Assembly (NCBI RefSeq): GCF_001424645.1
Contig: NZ_LMQR01000001.1
Span: forward strand, 177,300 to 241,299
From: Frigoribacterium sp. Leaf415
GTDB lineage: Bacteria > Actinomycetota > Actinomycetes > Actinomycetales > Microbacteriaceae
Direction: 5' to 3'
DNA length: 64,000 nucleotides
A program made the translations under genes and the position numbers. Below, piece after piece: positions 1 through 8,471 of the stretch. Each line of letters begins with the position of its first letter. Within the stretch, counting starts at the first letter, position 1. A model generated the notes under the pieces. The model was given only the letters and a program-made list of their open reading frames with translations, had not been told where the DNA came from and made no database searches.

Positions 1-172
1 ACGCGAACGGTTCCGGGCCGAGGCGTGCGCGGAAGTCTCGGCCGGCGAGGACCGTCTGCAGACAGTCACGCGCCTCCTCGGCGTCGTCGCTCGACCACGT
101 GTCCCGACGGAACTCGTCGGGTGCGCGCTCGTCCGAGGACGGTCCGGTCGCGGGCATGTAGGCGCTGGGCAT
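1..172 (-). CDS. partial AraC-type regulator, N-terminus only (tentative)
   Basis: A reading frame opens at an ATG whose complement is at 170-172 and runs off the left edge with 57 visible codons and no stop. An AGGAG Shine-Dalgarno sequence lies 6-7 bases before the ATG. The stretch around TWSSDDAEEARDCL resembles the opening of the AraC_binding_2 domain found before AraC-type helix-turn-helix domains, where an S-x-D-D-x-x-E-A-R pattern is common. The DNA-binding domain is outside the window, so the family call rests on this short segment. One AGGAGGCGCG word lies inside it at 69-78. Confidence 0.45.
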   Translation of the reverse strand, partial: MPSAYMPATGPSSDERAPDEFRRDTWSSDDAEEARDCLQTVLAGRDFRARLGPEPFA

Positions 173-439
173 GGAGATCTCCTGGTCCTCCTCTCGTTCA
201 CGGACGCACGCTGGTGAGACGTGGCCTCAGCAATGGGGACGAGGGACGAGCAGGGTTCGTCACGGATCGCTGACGGGAGGTCTGACGGACACGATGCCGC
301 ATCGGTGCGCATCTGTCCCTACCCCAGAAGACGTGTCCTCACCCCGACGGACGTGTCGCGCCGCCGGTCAGGAGATCGCCTGCGGGTCGACGGGCCTGCG
401 GGCCTGCGGGCTTGAGGGGTCGGAGCCGGGTGTCGTGGC

Positions 440-910
440 TCAGAGGTCCTGGCCGAAGCAGACCGACTCGGCCGACCCGACGTACGGTCCGAAGAGGGGG
501 ATGTTCTCGTAGCCCTCCCGTTCGTAGAAGCGGATCGCGTCCGGTTGGAGGATGCCCGTCTCGAGCACGATCCGCCGGGTGCCGAGGTCGCGAGCGGCGT
601 CCTCGAGGGCACGCAGGACGGCAGCTGCCACCCCTGACCCCCGCGCGTCGGGCGAGACGTACATCCGTTTGACCTCGACCGTGGCGGGCCCGACCACCGT
701 GTCCGCGAGGGGGCGCAGGCCCCCGCAGGCGATCGGGCGGCCGTCGTCCGCCCGGGCGACGAGGAACACCGGGACGTCGGCGGCCGACGGCGGCGTGCCG
801 GGCTCGTGGTCGTCGCTGCCGTACCTGGCGTCCAACTCGACGCGCTGGGCGCGGCGGAGGAGGTCGGCGTCGGGGTGGTCGAAGGGGGTCGGGGTGATCG
901 TCCAGCTCAT
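440..910 (-). CDS. GNAT-family N-acetyltransferase
   Basis: The 156-residue protein has the single-domain GNAT layout. A central beta strand (VEVKRMYVSPDARGSG) leads into the acetyl-CoA pyrophosphate loop R-G-S-G-V-A, followed by helix AAAVLRALEDAARDLG and the late strand/helix RIVLETGILQPDAIRFYEREGY. It probably transfers an acetyl group from acetyl-CoA to an amine on a small molecule or protein; the acceptor cannot be read from sequence. An AAAGGA ribosome site precedes the ATG. It is divergent from the TetR gene at 960 with only 49 bases between starts, so that regulator probably controls it. Confidence 0.85.
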   Translation of the reverse strand: MSWTITPTPFDHPDADLLRRAQRVELDARYGSDDHEPGTPPSAADVPVFLVARADDGRPIACGGLRPLADTVVGPATVEVKRMYVSPDARGSGVAAAVLRALEDAARDLGTRRIVLETGILQPDAIRFYEREGYENIPLFGPYVGSAESVCFGQDL

Positions 911-930
911 GGGGTCCTTTCGTGACGACC

Positions 931-954
931 GTTACGGTAACAGACGTTACGATG
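931..954. promoter_or_regulatory. TetR operator and -10 in the divergent GNAT/TetR promoter
   Basis: GTTACGGTAAC (931-941) is a perfect palindrome around one base, and a further GTTAC half site follows at 946-950. TACGAT at 948-953 lies six bases before the ATG of the TetR gene, the spacing of a leaderless actinobacterial -10. The operator overlaps this promoter, which is the usual place for TetR autoregulation. Confidence 0.55.
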
Positions 955-959
955 TCGGG

Positions 960-1556
960 ATGAGCAGGACGCGAGATGTGGCCGACACCCGGAGGCGGCT
1001 CTCGGACGCCGTGTTCACGACCCTCGCCGAGCGGGGACCGACGGGGCTCACCCTCCGCGCGGTCGCCGAACGGGCGGGATGCACGACCGGCCTCGTCCTG
1101 CACACCTTCCGGGACAAGCAGGCTCTGCTGCTCCACGCGCGGGACGTGCTCCACGAGCGCACCCGGGAGCGCTCGGACGCGCTCGAAGGCGATGCCGACG
1201 GTCCGGGCGCGGCCGTGCGTGCCGTCGTCCTGGGGACCCTGCCGACCGATGACGAACGGCTCGCCGAGGCGCGCGTGTGGGTCGGCTTCCTGGCGGCAGC
1301 GCTCGACGATCCCGTCCTCGCCGAGCGGCACGCGCGCAACAGTCGCGCGTTCGCCGATCGTCTGACCCGGTTGCTCGAGGCCGGTGATCCCGGACGTCAC
1401 GACGATGCGGTCACTCGCGCGGCGGCCCTCGTCGCGGCCGTGGAAGGGGTCTCGAGCCTGGCGGCGGGCGACCCCGGCCGGTGGACCACGGCGCGTCAGG
1501 TGCAGGCGCTCGAGTTCGTCCTCGCCGCCGCCGCGCCGTCGGGCCCGCCGCGATGA
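960..1556 (+). CDS. TetR/AcrR-family regulator (BetI-like)
   Basis: The 198-residue protein has a canonical N-terminal TetR helix-turn-helix at about residues 10-55 (TLRAVAERAGCTTGLVLHTFRDKQALL) and an all-helical ligand domain behind it. The ATG at 960 gives the usual TetR N-terminus (MSRTRDVADTRRRL) and lies six bases after a -10-like TACGAT, so the message is probably leaderless. In-frame codons further upstream lie under the divergent acetyltransferase and are not used. It probably represses itself and the acetyltransferase gene. Confidence 0.88.
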   Translation: MSRTRDVADTRRRLSDAVFTTLAERGPTGLTLRAVAERAGCTTGLVLHTFRDKQALLLHARDVLHERTRERSDALEGDADGPGAAVRAVVLGTLPTDDERLAEARVWVGFLAAALDDPVLAERHARNSRAFADRLTRLLEAGDPGRHDDAVTRAAALVAAVEGVSSLAAGDPGRWTTARQVQALEFVLAAAAPSGPPR

Positions 1557-1560
1557 CCGG

Positions 1561-2211
1561 TCAGCGTCGCCGGTAGCGGCTGCCGTCGCAGGTGTGGACG
1601 GCCGAGTCGTCCGAGAGCATGCGCAGGTTGTACGTGGCGCAGTCGACGAACGTCCCGATGCTGATGATCGAGGGCGAGCGGTGCAGTTCGCCCTTGGAGG
1701 GGCCGTCGGAGCCGATGCCCGCCCGGTGGACCATCCACTCGATGTCGCGGGCGTCCTGGTCGAGGTAGCGCATGACGGCCTCGTTGTCCTCGTGCTGCCC
1801 GATGTACCCGCGGGCGATCGTGCTGCGGACGATCCGCAGCGCCGGCGCGAGCGGCTTGCCCGGTGCCGCGCTCAGGCCGCCTGCCTGGTACAGGAGTCGC
1901 CGCGTGCCGCTGCGGCGCATGGCGGGGACGAGCGATCGGACGAAGGTCGTGTTCACCCGCCGCTCGCGCTGGGCGGCCGCGTCCCCGAGCATCATCACGA
2001 CGGCGTCGACGCCGTCGAGCAGGGCGTCGAGGTCGAGGTCGTCGTCGAGGGAGCCTTGCACGACCTCGAGGTCGTCGTGCTCGATCGCGAGCTTGCCGGG
2101 CGTCCGTGCCAGGACGCGGAGCCGGTGGCCGGCCTCGAGGGCCAGTCGTGTGAAGTGCTGCCCGGTCTGCCCCGTGGCGCCGAGGACCAGGAGGGATTGT
2201 CGATTCGTCAT
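1561..2211 (-). CDS. NAD(P)-binding NmrA/SDR_a5-like oxidoreductase
   Basis: The 216-residue protein starts with a Rossmann nucleotide-binding motif (LLVLGATGQTGQH), followed by LARTPGKL at the end of strand two and GVDAVVMMLGD at strand four. This is the NAD(P)H-binding SDR_a5/NmrA-like fold. No classical Tyr-x3-Lys is obvious, so it may act as an atypical reductase or redox sensor. A -10-like TAGATT (complement of 2218-2223) lies six bases before the ATG, suggesting a leaderless transcript. It is divergent from the TetR gene at 2274 with shared palindromic operators. Confidence 0.82.
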   Translation of the reverse strand: MTNRQSLLVLGATGQTGQHFTRLALEAGHRLRVLARTPGKLAIEHDDLEVVQGSLDDDLDLDALLDGVDAVVMMLGDAAAQRERRVNTTFVRSLVPAMRRSGTRRLLYQAGGLSAAPGKPLAPALRIVRSTIARGYIGQHEDNEAVMRYLDQDARDIEWMVHRAGIGSDGPSKGELHRSPSIISIGTFVDCATYNLRMLSDDSAVHTCDGSRYRRR

Positions 2212-2239
2212 GGCCTCAATCTAGGCGGTGTCTAGAAAG

Positions 2240-2267
2240 TAGTCAATGACTAGTCGCGGACTAGGAT
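2240..2267. promoter_or_regulatory. overlapping TetR operators and -10
   Basis: Two perfect palindromes overlap here: TAGTCAATGACTA (2240-2252) and CTAGTCGCGGACTAG (2250-2264). TAGGAT at 2262-2267 is a -10-like hexamer six bases before the ATG at 2274. The block sits between divergent genes and is the likely binding site of the TetR regulator. Confidence 0.6.
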
Positions 2268-2273
2268 GAGGGC

Positions 2274-2876
2274 ATGACCCCACGGCCTTTCCACCACGGG
2301 AACCTCCGGGCCGTGCTGCTCGACGAAGCGGTGGGCGTCCTGCGCGAGTCCGGCGTCGACGGGCTGTCGCTCCGCGACCTCGCGCGCCGGGCCGGCGTCA
2401 GCCACGGTGCCCCGAGGAGTCACTTCGTCGATCGGCAGGCGCTGCTCGACGCACTCGCCGAAGCCGGTTTCGAGCGGCTCACCACCGCGGTCCGGCGTGC
2501 GCTCGACGGCGAGGGGAGTCGCACGGAACGCCTCCATCGCGTAGCCCGCGCCTACGTCGACTTCGCCGTCGACGACGCCGCCCTCATGGAGCTCATGTTC
2601 CAGGCCAAGGCGACCACGAAGCCCGAGGCCGTCCATGAGGCGGCAGGCACGCTCTTCGCCACGCTCGACGGCGCCCTGGGGTCGACGGCACCCGAGTCGG
2701 CGGCCGACGAGTCGCGGGATCACTTCAAGATGCTCTTCGCGGCGACGATGCAGGGGATCGCGGCGCTCGTCGCCTCCGGTCGCATCGAACGACCCCTCGG
2801 GGACCGCCTCGTGGGCACGGCCATGGACACGATGCTCGACTCCGACCTGGGGCGCCGCGTGGTCACGGCCCGCTGA
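2274..2876 (+). CDS. TetR/AcrR-family regulator
   Basis: The 200-residue protein has an N-terminal TetR DNA-binding domain (LSLRDLARRAGVSHGAPRSHF, about residues 33-53) and a helical C-terminal domain of the TetR_C_33/WHG kind. It opens with MTPRPFHHGNLRAVLLDEAV, a typical start for this subgroup. The ATG is six bases after a -10-like hexamer. By position it probably represses the divergent NmrA-like oxidoreductase and itself. The effector is unknown. Confidence 0.88.
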   Translation: MTPRPFHHGNLRAVLLDEAVGVLRESGVDGLSLRDLARRAGVSHGAPRSHFVDRQALLDALAEAGFERLTTAVRRALDGEGSRTERLHRVARAYVDFAVDDAALMELMFQAKATTKPEAVHEAAGTLFATLDGALGSTAPESAADESRDHFKMLFAATMQGIAALVASGRIERPLGDRLVGTAMDTMLDSDLGRRVVTAR

Positions 2877-2939
2877 TCGGCGGCGGAGTCCTCCTCCTCG
2901 GGCGGTGCCCGGCGGGAGGCACCGTCTACGCTCGGCGGC

Positions 2940-4172
2940 ATGCTGTCGTTGACCCGCGTGGGGGAGTCGTTCTGGTTCCTGCCCGCCGTGTTCGGGCTCG
3001 TCGCCGTCGTCCTCGCCGAGGTGCTGGTGACGATCGACCGGTCCCTGCCGACGACGGTGACCGAGGGGCTGCCGCTGCTGGGTGCTCTCAGCGCCTCCGG
3101 GGGACGGTCGTTGCTGTCGGGCATCGGGACGTCCATGCTGACCGTGGCCGGGACGTCGTTCTCGATCACGATCTCGGTGCTCGCCACGACGTCGTCGACC
3201 TACGGCCCGCGACTCGTCCGCAACTTCATGGCCGACCGTGCCAACCAGTTCGTGCTGGCGACCTTCACCTCGACCTTCCTCTACTGCATCGTCGTGATGC
3301 GCACCGTCCACACCGAGGTCGACGACACCAGCGCCTTCGTCCCGGTGATCGCGGTCCACGTCGCGGTCCTGCTCAGCGTGTTCGACGTCGGGGTGCTGGT
3401 CTTCTTCATCCACCACATCGCCGGCTCGGTGCAGATCACCTCGTTGCAGGCGCGCGTGCTCGACGACCTCCGGGCCGTGACCGACGTCGTCTACCCCACG
3501 AGCCCGGCCGACGACGTCAGTCAGGAGGCGCGGGTGGGGTCCTCGGCGGACGGTCCGCTCCCGGCCGACGCGGCCGTCGTCCGGGCTGACGCCGACGGCT
3601 ACGTGCAGACCGTCGCGTGGGAGGCGCTCCGCCGCGTCGCCGTGCGCGAAGGACTCGTCGTCGAGGTCGTCGTGATGCCCGGCCGGTACGTGATCGTGGG
3701 GGACCCGCTCGTGGTGACCAGCGCCTCCCCGGGGTCCGACACGGTCCGTGAGCTGCGACGGGCGGCCACCCTGGGACCCGCCCGGACCCCTCACCAGGAC
3801 GTCGGGTTCGCCCTGCAACAACTCGTCGAGATCGCCGTGCGCGGTCTCGCCTCGGGGAGCAACGACCCGTACACCGCGGTGAGTGCGCTCGACATGTCGG
3901 CCGGGGTGCTCGTCCCCCTCTGGCGTCGGGGCGAGCCCGTCACGGCCCTGCTGGACGACCGGGGTGAGCCGGTCGTCCTCGTCACGTGGCCGACGGTCGA
4001 CGCGCTCGTCGACTCGCTCTTCCACACCGTCCGCACCTACGCCCTCGACCAACCGGCCGTGCTGGCTGCGGCGCTGCGTCTGGTCGAGCGGCTCGACGAG
4101 GTGGCGTCGTCGGCTCGCGCCGGTCGACTGGTCGATCACGAGACCGCCCTGCGGGACGCCCTCGCCGGCTGA
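2940..4172 (+). CDS. DUF2254 integral membrane protein
   Basis: The 410-residue protein matches the DUF2254 layout. A hydrophobic N-terminus (about residues 10-32) and two or three more membrane segments up to about residue 165 are followed by a soluble C-terminal half of beta-rich and helical character. The conserved-looking patches TSFSITISVLATTSSTYGPR and FALQQLVEIAVRGLASGSND are present; the latter is typical of the family's C-terminal region. Function is unknown. The start follows TACGCT (2927-2932) by seven bases, so the message may be leaderless. An AGGAGGCGCGGGT word at 3523-3535 encodes QEARV in the linker between membrane and soluble parts. Confidence 0.85.
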   Translation: MLSLTRVGESFWFLPAVFGLVAVVLAEVLVTIDRSLPTTVTEGLPLLGALSASGGRSLLSGIGTSMLTVAGTSFSITISVLATTSSTYGPRLVRNFMADRANQFVLATFTSTFLYCIVVMRTVHTEVDDTSAFVPVIAVHVAVLLSVFDVGVLVFFIHHIAGSVQITSLQARVLDDLRAVTDVVYPTSPADDVSQEARVGSSADGPLPADAAVVRADADGYVQTVAWEALRRVAVREGLVVEVVVMPGRYVIVGDPLVVTSASPGSDTVRELRRAATLGPARTPHQDVGFALQQLVEIAVRGLASGSNDPYTAVSALDMSAGVLVPLWRRGEPVTALLDDRGEPVVLVTWPTVDALVDSLFHTVRTYALDQPAVLAAALRLVERLDEVASSARAGRLVDHETALRDALAG

Positions 4173-4842
4173 GGCGTCCGCTGCCGCCGACCGCACGCGT
4201 CGGCAGGCAGCCGGGTGGATCGAGGGGCGGTGCCCGGCATCGCGAGGTGCACGTCGCGCTGGGAACGTGCCGCGCGAGACATCGCTCCCGGCCCCGGGCT
4301 CGACCCCGGTCTCGACCTCGATCTTTGCCTCGACGTCGCCCCCGGCTCCGAGTTCGTGGGTGCCGTGCGTTCGTGTCGGCAACTCCGGGCTGGTGCCGCA
4401 GCGCCGGATGCCGGGCCCGGAAATCCGGGGCCCGTGCCGGTCGGTGCACCGGGAGGCAGGAATTGCCCGCATCGGGAGGCCGCGCGCATGGCGGGGTGGC
4501 GGGGTGGCGTGCCGGGGGTGCGCGTCGAATCGAATCGGATCGGATCGGATCGGATCGGATCTGGTCGGGACGGCGCATCGCCACGGTGCCCGTCGGCAAC
4601 TCCGGACCGGTGCCGCATCGCGAATCCCCGGGCCCGGAAGCTCAGGGACGCCGCGGAACGACTCCGCACGAAGCAGGAGTTGCCGACCATGCGGCGGGGC
4701 GGCCTTCCCGGAGAGGGGCGCAGTGTCGGTGGGGTGTCGTAGCGTCCTCGGTGGGAGGCGTGATGACAGACCACCGGCAGCCGACCGCGCGAACCGGCGC
4801 GCGCCTCCTCGGCGACCCTCGGGCAGGGCGCGAGGGCGCACG
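4173..4842. repeat. gene-free region with two REPIN-like elements and a 5-bp array
   Basis: No convincing gene is seen. Two related inverted elements are present: 4373-4468 (left GTGTCGGCAACTCC, right GGCAGGAATTGCCC) and 4591-4688 (left CGTCGGCAACTCC, right GCAGGAGTTGCCGACC). Their interiors also match: a CTGGTGCCGCA-like block after the left end and GGGCCCGGA further in. Between them a pentamer array of TCGAA/TCGGA units runs from 4525 to 4561. The downstream end carries the umuD promoter and an AGGAGGCGCG word on the minus strand at 4800-4809. Confidence 0.75.
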
Positions 4843-5274
4843 GTGACCGCCGTCATCGGTCCCGTCGGCGGCGACGAACGCCCCGACCACCTGCTGCCGC
4901 AGCAGGCCGCCGAGGCCGTCCACGCCGGCTTTCCCTCGCCGGCGCAGGGTTACTACAACGGGCCGGTCGACCTCAACCGGCACCTGATGCGCGACCCGAC
5001 CGCGACGTTCCTGGTCCGGGTGAGCGGCGACAGCATGACCGGCGCCGGCATCTTCGACGGTGACGAGCTCGTCGTCGACCGAGGGCTCGACGCGCACGAC
5101 GGGCACGTGGTCGTCGCCGTCGTCAACGCCGAGCTGACGGTCAAACGCCTCTCGTACCGGCAGGGGCAGATGGTGCTCAGCCCCGAGAACCCGGCCTACC
5201 CCGAGATCGTGCTGTCCGAACTCGACGAGGCGACGATCTGGGGCGTCGTGACGAGGTGCCTGCACCGTGTCTGA
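4843..5274 (+). CDS. umuD: UmuD-like S24 peptidase (DNA polymerase V accessory)
   Basis: The 143-residue protein is of the LexA/UmuD S24 type. The catalytic serine lies in GDSMTGAGI and the general-base lysine in AELTVKRLSY, with the beta-rich fold ending in WGVVTRCLHRV. FPSPAQGYYNGPVDLN matches the UmuD N-terminal region with its self-cleavage site. In the family RecA-stimulated cleavage yields UmuD', which joins UmuC to form a translesion polymerase. GTG at 4843 is taken as start because it gives a normal family length. No actinobacterial SOS box could be recognised upstream. It overlaps umuC by eight bases. Confidence 0.88.
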   Translation: MTAVIGPVGGDERPDHLLPQQAAEAVHAGFPSPAQGYYNGPVDLNRHLMRDPTATFLVRVSGDSMTGAGIFDGDELVVDRGLDAHDGHVVVAVVNAELTVKRLSYRQGQMVLSPENPAYPEIVLSELDEATIWGVVTRCLHRV

Positions 5275-6586
5275 GTCCGCCACGACATCCAGGCGCACCA
5301 CGTCCGAGCGCAGCGTCGCCATCGTCGACGCCAACAACTTCTACGTCTCGTGCGAGCGCGTGTTCAACCCGGCGCTCGAGGGCAGGCCGGTGGTCGTGTT
5401 GTCGAACAACGACGGCTGCGTCATCGCGCGCTCGCAAGAGGCGAAGGCGCTCAACGTCGACATGGCCGCGCCGTGGCACAGCATCGCGCCGATCGCGGCG
5501 ATGCAGGGCGTGGTCGCCGTGTCGAGCAACTACGAGCTCTACGGCGACATGTCGGCGCGGTCGGCCGAGATCCTCAGCCGGTACACCAGCGACCAAGAGG
5601 TGTACTCGATCGACGAATCGTTCATCGAGCTGACCGGTTCGCTCGACGACACGATCGCCCAGGCCCGCGAGATCCGCCGGGCCCTGCGCAAGCTCATCGG
5701 CCTGCCCGTCAGCATCGGCATCGCGCCGACCAAGACCCTGGCCAAGTTGGCCAACCGCGGCTCCAAGCAGAACGCCGCCCTCGCCGGTGTCTGCCATCTG
5801 GGCAGCTACGCCCCCGAGCAGCAGACCGCGATCCTCGCGAGCGTCGACGTGGGTGACGTCTGGGGCATCGGCCGCCGCACGGCGAAGAAGCTCGCGCCGC
5901 TCGGCATCCACACCGCGGCCGACCTCCGCGACGCCGACGTCGCCCGCATCCGGACGCGCTTCGGCGTCGTGCAGGCCCGGGTCGTGCACGAGCTCCGCGG
6001 CGTCGACTGCCTGCCGATCGAGCAGGTGCAGCCCGACCGCGAGCAGATCTACCACTCGAGGTCGTTCGCGGTGCCCATCACGACCGTCACCGAACTCGAA
6101 GAGGTGCTGTCGGTCTACACGCAGCGAGCGGCGGCCCGGTTGCGGAAGCAGGGCTCGTTGACGCGCATGATGCGGTGCTTCACGGCGACCTCGCCGTTCT
6201 CCGACAGCGCCGCCCACACGAACCACTCGGTGTCGGTGGCGTTCCCCGAGCCGACCGACGACGCCGCCCTGCTGTATCGCTCGGCCATCGCCGCCCTCGG
6301 GCCGCAGCTTGAACCCGGCAAGCGCTACGTCCGAGCCGGCGTCACCCTGATGGAACTCACCCCGCGCGACGAACACGCGAGCCTCGACGTCTTCGACGAG
6401 GCCGACACGGCACCGCCCGCCTACGGTGCCGTCATCGACCGCATCGCCGGCAAGTTCGGCGAAGACACGCTGGGTCTCGGCATCGCGGGTCTCCGCCACC
6501 GTCGCGGCTGGTCGATGAAGCGCGACATGGTGTCGCCCCGCGCGACCACCCACTGGGACGAGCTGGCGACCGTCACGGCGCGGTAG
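5267..6586 (+). CDS. umuC: UmuC-like Y-family DNA polymerase
   Basis: The 439-residue protein is the catalytic subunit of a polymerase V-type enzyme. The Y-family metal-binding motifs VDANNFYVSCERVF and YSIDESF are intact, as are the helix-hairpin-helix region (DVWGIGRRTAKKL) and the C-terminal DUF4113-like end (RRGWSMKRDMVSPR). It copies across DNA lesions at the cost of accuracy. The GTG start lies inside the end of umuD, so translation is probably coupled. Its 3' end overlaps the convergent MFS gene by 14 bases, with no room for a terminator. Confidence 0.92.
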   Translation: MSESATTSRRTTSERSVAIVDANNFYVSCERVFNPALEGRPVVVLSNNDGCVIARSQEAKALNVDMAAPWHSIAPIAAMQGVVAVSSNYELYGDMSARSAEILSRYTSDQEVYSIDESFIELTGSLDDTIAQAREIRRALRKLIGLPVSIGIAPTKTLAKLANRGSKQNAALAGVCHLGSYAPEQQTAILASVDVGDVWGIGRRTAKKLAPLGIHTAADLRDADVARIRTRFGVVQARVVHELRGVDCLPIEQVQPDREQIYHSRSFAVPITTVTELEEVLSVYTQRAAARLRKQGSLTRMMRCFTATSPFSDSAAHTNHSVSVAFPEPTDDAALLYRSAIAALGPQLEPGKRYVRAGVTLMELTPRDEHASLDVFDEADTAPPAYGAVIDRIAGKFGEDTLGLGIAGLRHRRGWSMKRDMVSPRATTHWDELATVTAR

Positions 6587-7886
6587 CCCGGTCGGTCGTG
6601 GCCCCGGTCGTCACCTCGGTCGTCAGTCGGCGGACACCCGGCGTCGCCACGGCCGCGAGGGTCGCCGTGACGATGATCGCGGCACAGACGAGCAGCGTCG
6701 GTCGCGTACCGAAATGGTGTGCCGCCGGCCCGGCGAACACCTCGCCGAGCGGCACGGCCACGAACGAGCCGACCATGTCGTACGAGTAGACCCGGGCCAG
6801 GGAGGCGCGGGGAACGTTGCTCTGCAACGACTGGTCCCACGAGATGGCGAAGATCTCGAGGGCGACCCCGCCCAGCAGGAACGCCACCACCAGCGCGGGC
6901 ACCACCGGTGCCAGCCCGAGCGTCGCCACCGGCACCGCCGTCACGGCCATCAGCCCCACGCCCACGGCGAGGCCGTGCCGGGGCCGCCAGCGCATCGCGA
7001 CGACGGCACCCACGCCGAGACCGACGGTCTGGGCCGCCACGACCAGCCCCCAGGCCGCCCGCCCGAACGACCCGTCGGCCACGACGGGCCCGAGCACCGT
7101 CGTCGCCCCGACGAACGCGGCGTTCAGCACGGCGAACTGCGCCACCACGGTCCACACCCACGAGCGCCGGGTGAACTCCTGCCACCCCTCGCGCAGGTCG
7201 GCGATCACCGACGAGCCCGAGCCCGGCCCCTCATCGTCGTCGGGCGACGGGGTGCCCGGCCGGACGGGCAGCCGCAGCCGCGAGTACAGGACCCCCGCGA
7301 GCGCGAACCCCGCGGCGTCGATCACCAGGCCCCACCCCGGCCCGACGACCGCGACGATGCCTGCCCCGGCCGATGCCCCGACGACGCTGCCGCCGTTGAG
7401 GCCGAGGCGCAGCAGGGCGTTGGCGGGTCGCAGCAGGGCTGCCGGCACCGTCTCGGGCACGAGGGCCGCCGCCGCGGGCAGGCTCACCGCGGCGACCGCA
7501 CCGTTCAGCACGCTCAGCACGACGAGCAGCGGGATCGTCGCCGACCCCGTGATGACGAGCGTCGCGACCACGGCCTGCGTCCCGGCCGCGGCCAGCGACG
7601 TCCCGACGAGCACGACGTCGCGTCGCAGCCGGTCGGCGATCACGCCTCCGAAGAGCAGCACCGCGACGTTGGCGATCGATCGGGCGGCCACCACCAGTCC
7701 GAGGTCCGCCGCCGACCCGGTGAGGTCGAGCACGGCGAACGCGAGCGCGATCGGGGCGACGGCGTTGCCGAGCACGCCCGTCGTCCGAGCCGCGAGCAGC
7801 CAGCGGAACGTCCCGTATGCGAGGGGGCCGCGGCGGTCGCTCGTGGCCTGCGGGACCGAGGAGGCGCCTCCTGCGTCCCCGGTCAC
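6573..7886 (-). CDS. MFS transporter (MFS_3/enterobactin-exporter type)
   Basis: The 437-residue protein has about twelve membrane helices. The A-like loop between helices 2 and 3 reads GGVIADRLRRDVVL, as in drug and siderophore exporters related to EntS. FAISWDQSLQSNVPRASLARVYSYD before helix 10 is characteristic of this group. It probably exports a small molecule with proton coupling; the substrate is unknown. It overlaps the upstream ArsR-type regulator by four bases (ATGA), so the two form an operon. An AGGAGGCGCG-like word lies at 6801-6810. Confidence 0.87.
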   Translation of the reverse strand: MTGDAGGASSVPQATSDRRGPLAYGTFRWLLAARTTGVLGNAVAPIALAFAVLDLTGSAADLGLVVAARSIANVAVLLFGGVIADRLRRDVVLVGTSLAAAGTQAVVATLVITGSATIPLLVVLSVLNGAVAAVSLPAAAALVPETVPAALLRPANALLRLGLNGGSVVGASAGAGIVAVVGPGWGLVIDAAGFALAGVLYSRLRLPVRPGTPSPDDDEGPGSGSSVIADLREGWQEFTRRSWVWTVVAQFAVLNAAFVGATTVLGPVVADGSFGRAAWGLVVAAQTVGLGVGAVVAMRWRPRHGLAVGVGLMAVTAVPVATLGLAPVVPALVVAFLLGGVALEIFAISWDQSLQSNVPRASLARVYSYDMVGSFVAVPLGEVFAGPAAHHFGTRPTLLVCAAIIVTATLAAVATPGVRRLTTEVTTGATTDRATAP

Positions 7887-8452
7887 GGTCGCTTCAGGGG
7901 GAACAGCGCGGCCGTCATCGACACCGGGCTCGTGCCCGGCGTGCGGGGGCGCTGAGCGGCGGCGTGCAGGAGGGCGGAGGCGTGGCCCACGTGGCGGACC
8001 ACCCGCTGCCAGGTCTCGGCATCCACCCAGAGCTCGGCGTCCGTCGAGACCTGGGGACCCGCCACCCGCCGGGGTGAGCGACGGCGCAGTTCGTCGACGA
8101 GGGCCTCGACGTAGCGGGCGCGCTCGGCGTCGGCGTCACCGTCGTCGCCGTCGACGGGCGCGGGGACGACCGGGAACGGCTGGGCCGACGACAGGTGCCG
8201 GTACCGCTTGGCCTCGCCGCCGCGGATCGTGACGACCTCGACGACCTCCACGAGGCCCACCCGCTCGAGCACCCGCAGGTGATAGCTCGCGGTGGCCTGC
8301 GACAGCCCGAGTTCGCGACCGGCCTCGGCGGCGCTCATCGCGACGCCCGTCACGAGGGACAGGAGGCGCAGCCGGATCGGGTGGGCCGTGGCGCGGAGTT
8401 CGTCGAGTGCGGACACGAGGTCATCGTGCAGGCCTCGGCACCCGACCGTCAA
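7883..8452 (-). CDS. ArsR-type winged-helix regulator
   Basis: The 189-residue protein has an ArsR winged helix in its first 75 residues (ATAHPIRLRLLSL, then MSAAEAGRELGLSQATASYHLRVLERVGLVEVV). The C-terminal half is Asp/Glu-rich and then helical. No metal-binding cysteine pair is visible, so this is probably a helix_turn_helix_20-type regulator of the following MFS gene rather than a metal sensor. The start is uncertain: TTG at 8452 gives the full length, while GTG at 8416 would begin closer to the conserved domain. Confidence 0.82.
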   Translation of the reverse strand: MTVGCRGLHDDLVSALDELRATAHPIRLRLLSLVTGVAMSAAEAGRELGLSQATASYHLRVLERVGLVEVVEVVTIRGGEAKRYRHLSSAQPFPVVPAPVDGDDGDADAERARYVEALVDELRRRSPRRVAGPQVSTDAELWVDAETWQRVVRHVGHASALLHAAAQRPRTPGTSPVSMTAALFPLKRP

Positions 8453-8471
8453 ACGGGTCTTTGGGGGTCGG

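Noticed and set aside
4690..4842. LexA/SOS box upstream of umuD
   Set aside because: No CGAAC-N4-GTTCG-like palindrome could be found, so SOS control is not claimed.
2250..4856. Very long minus-strand reading frame opposite the TetR and DUF2254 genes
   Set aside because: It is a high-GC shadow: composition is Arg/Gly/Pro-rich without a recognisable domain, and both plus-strand genes have clear families.
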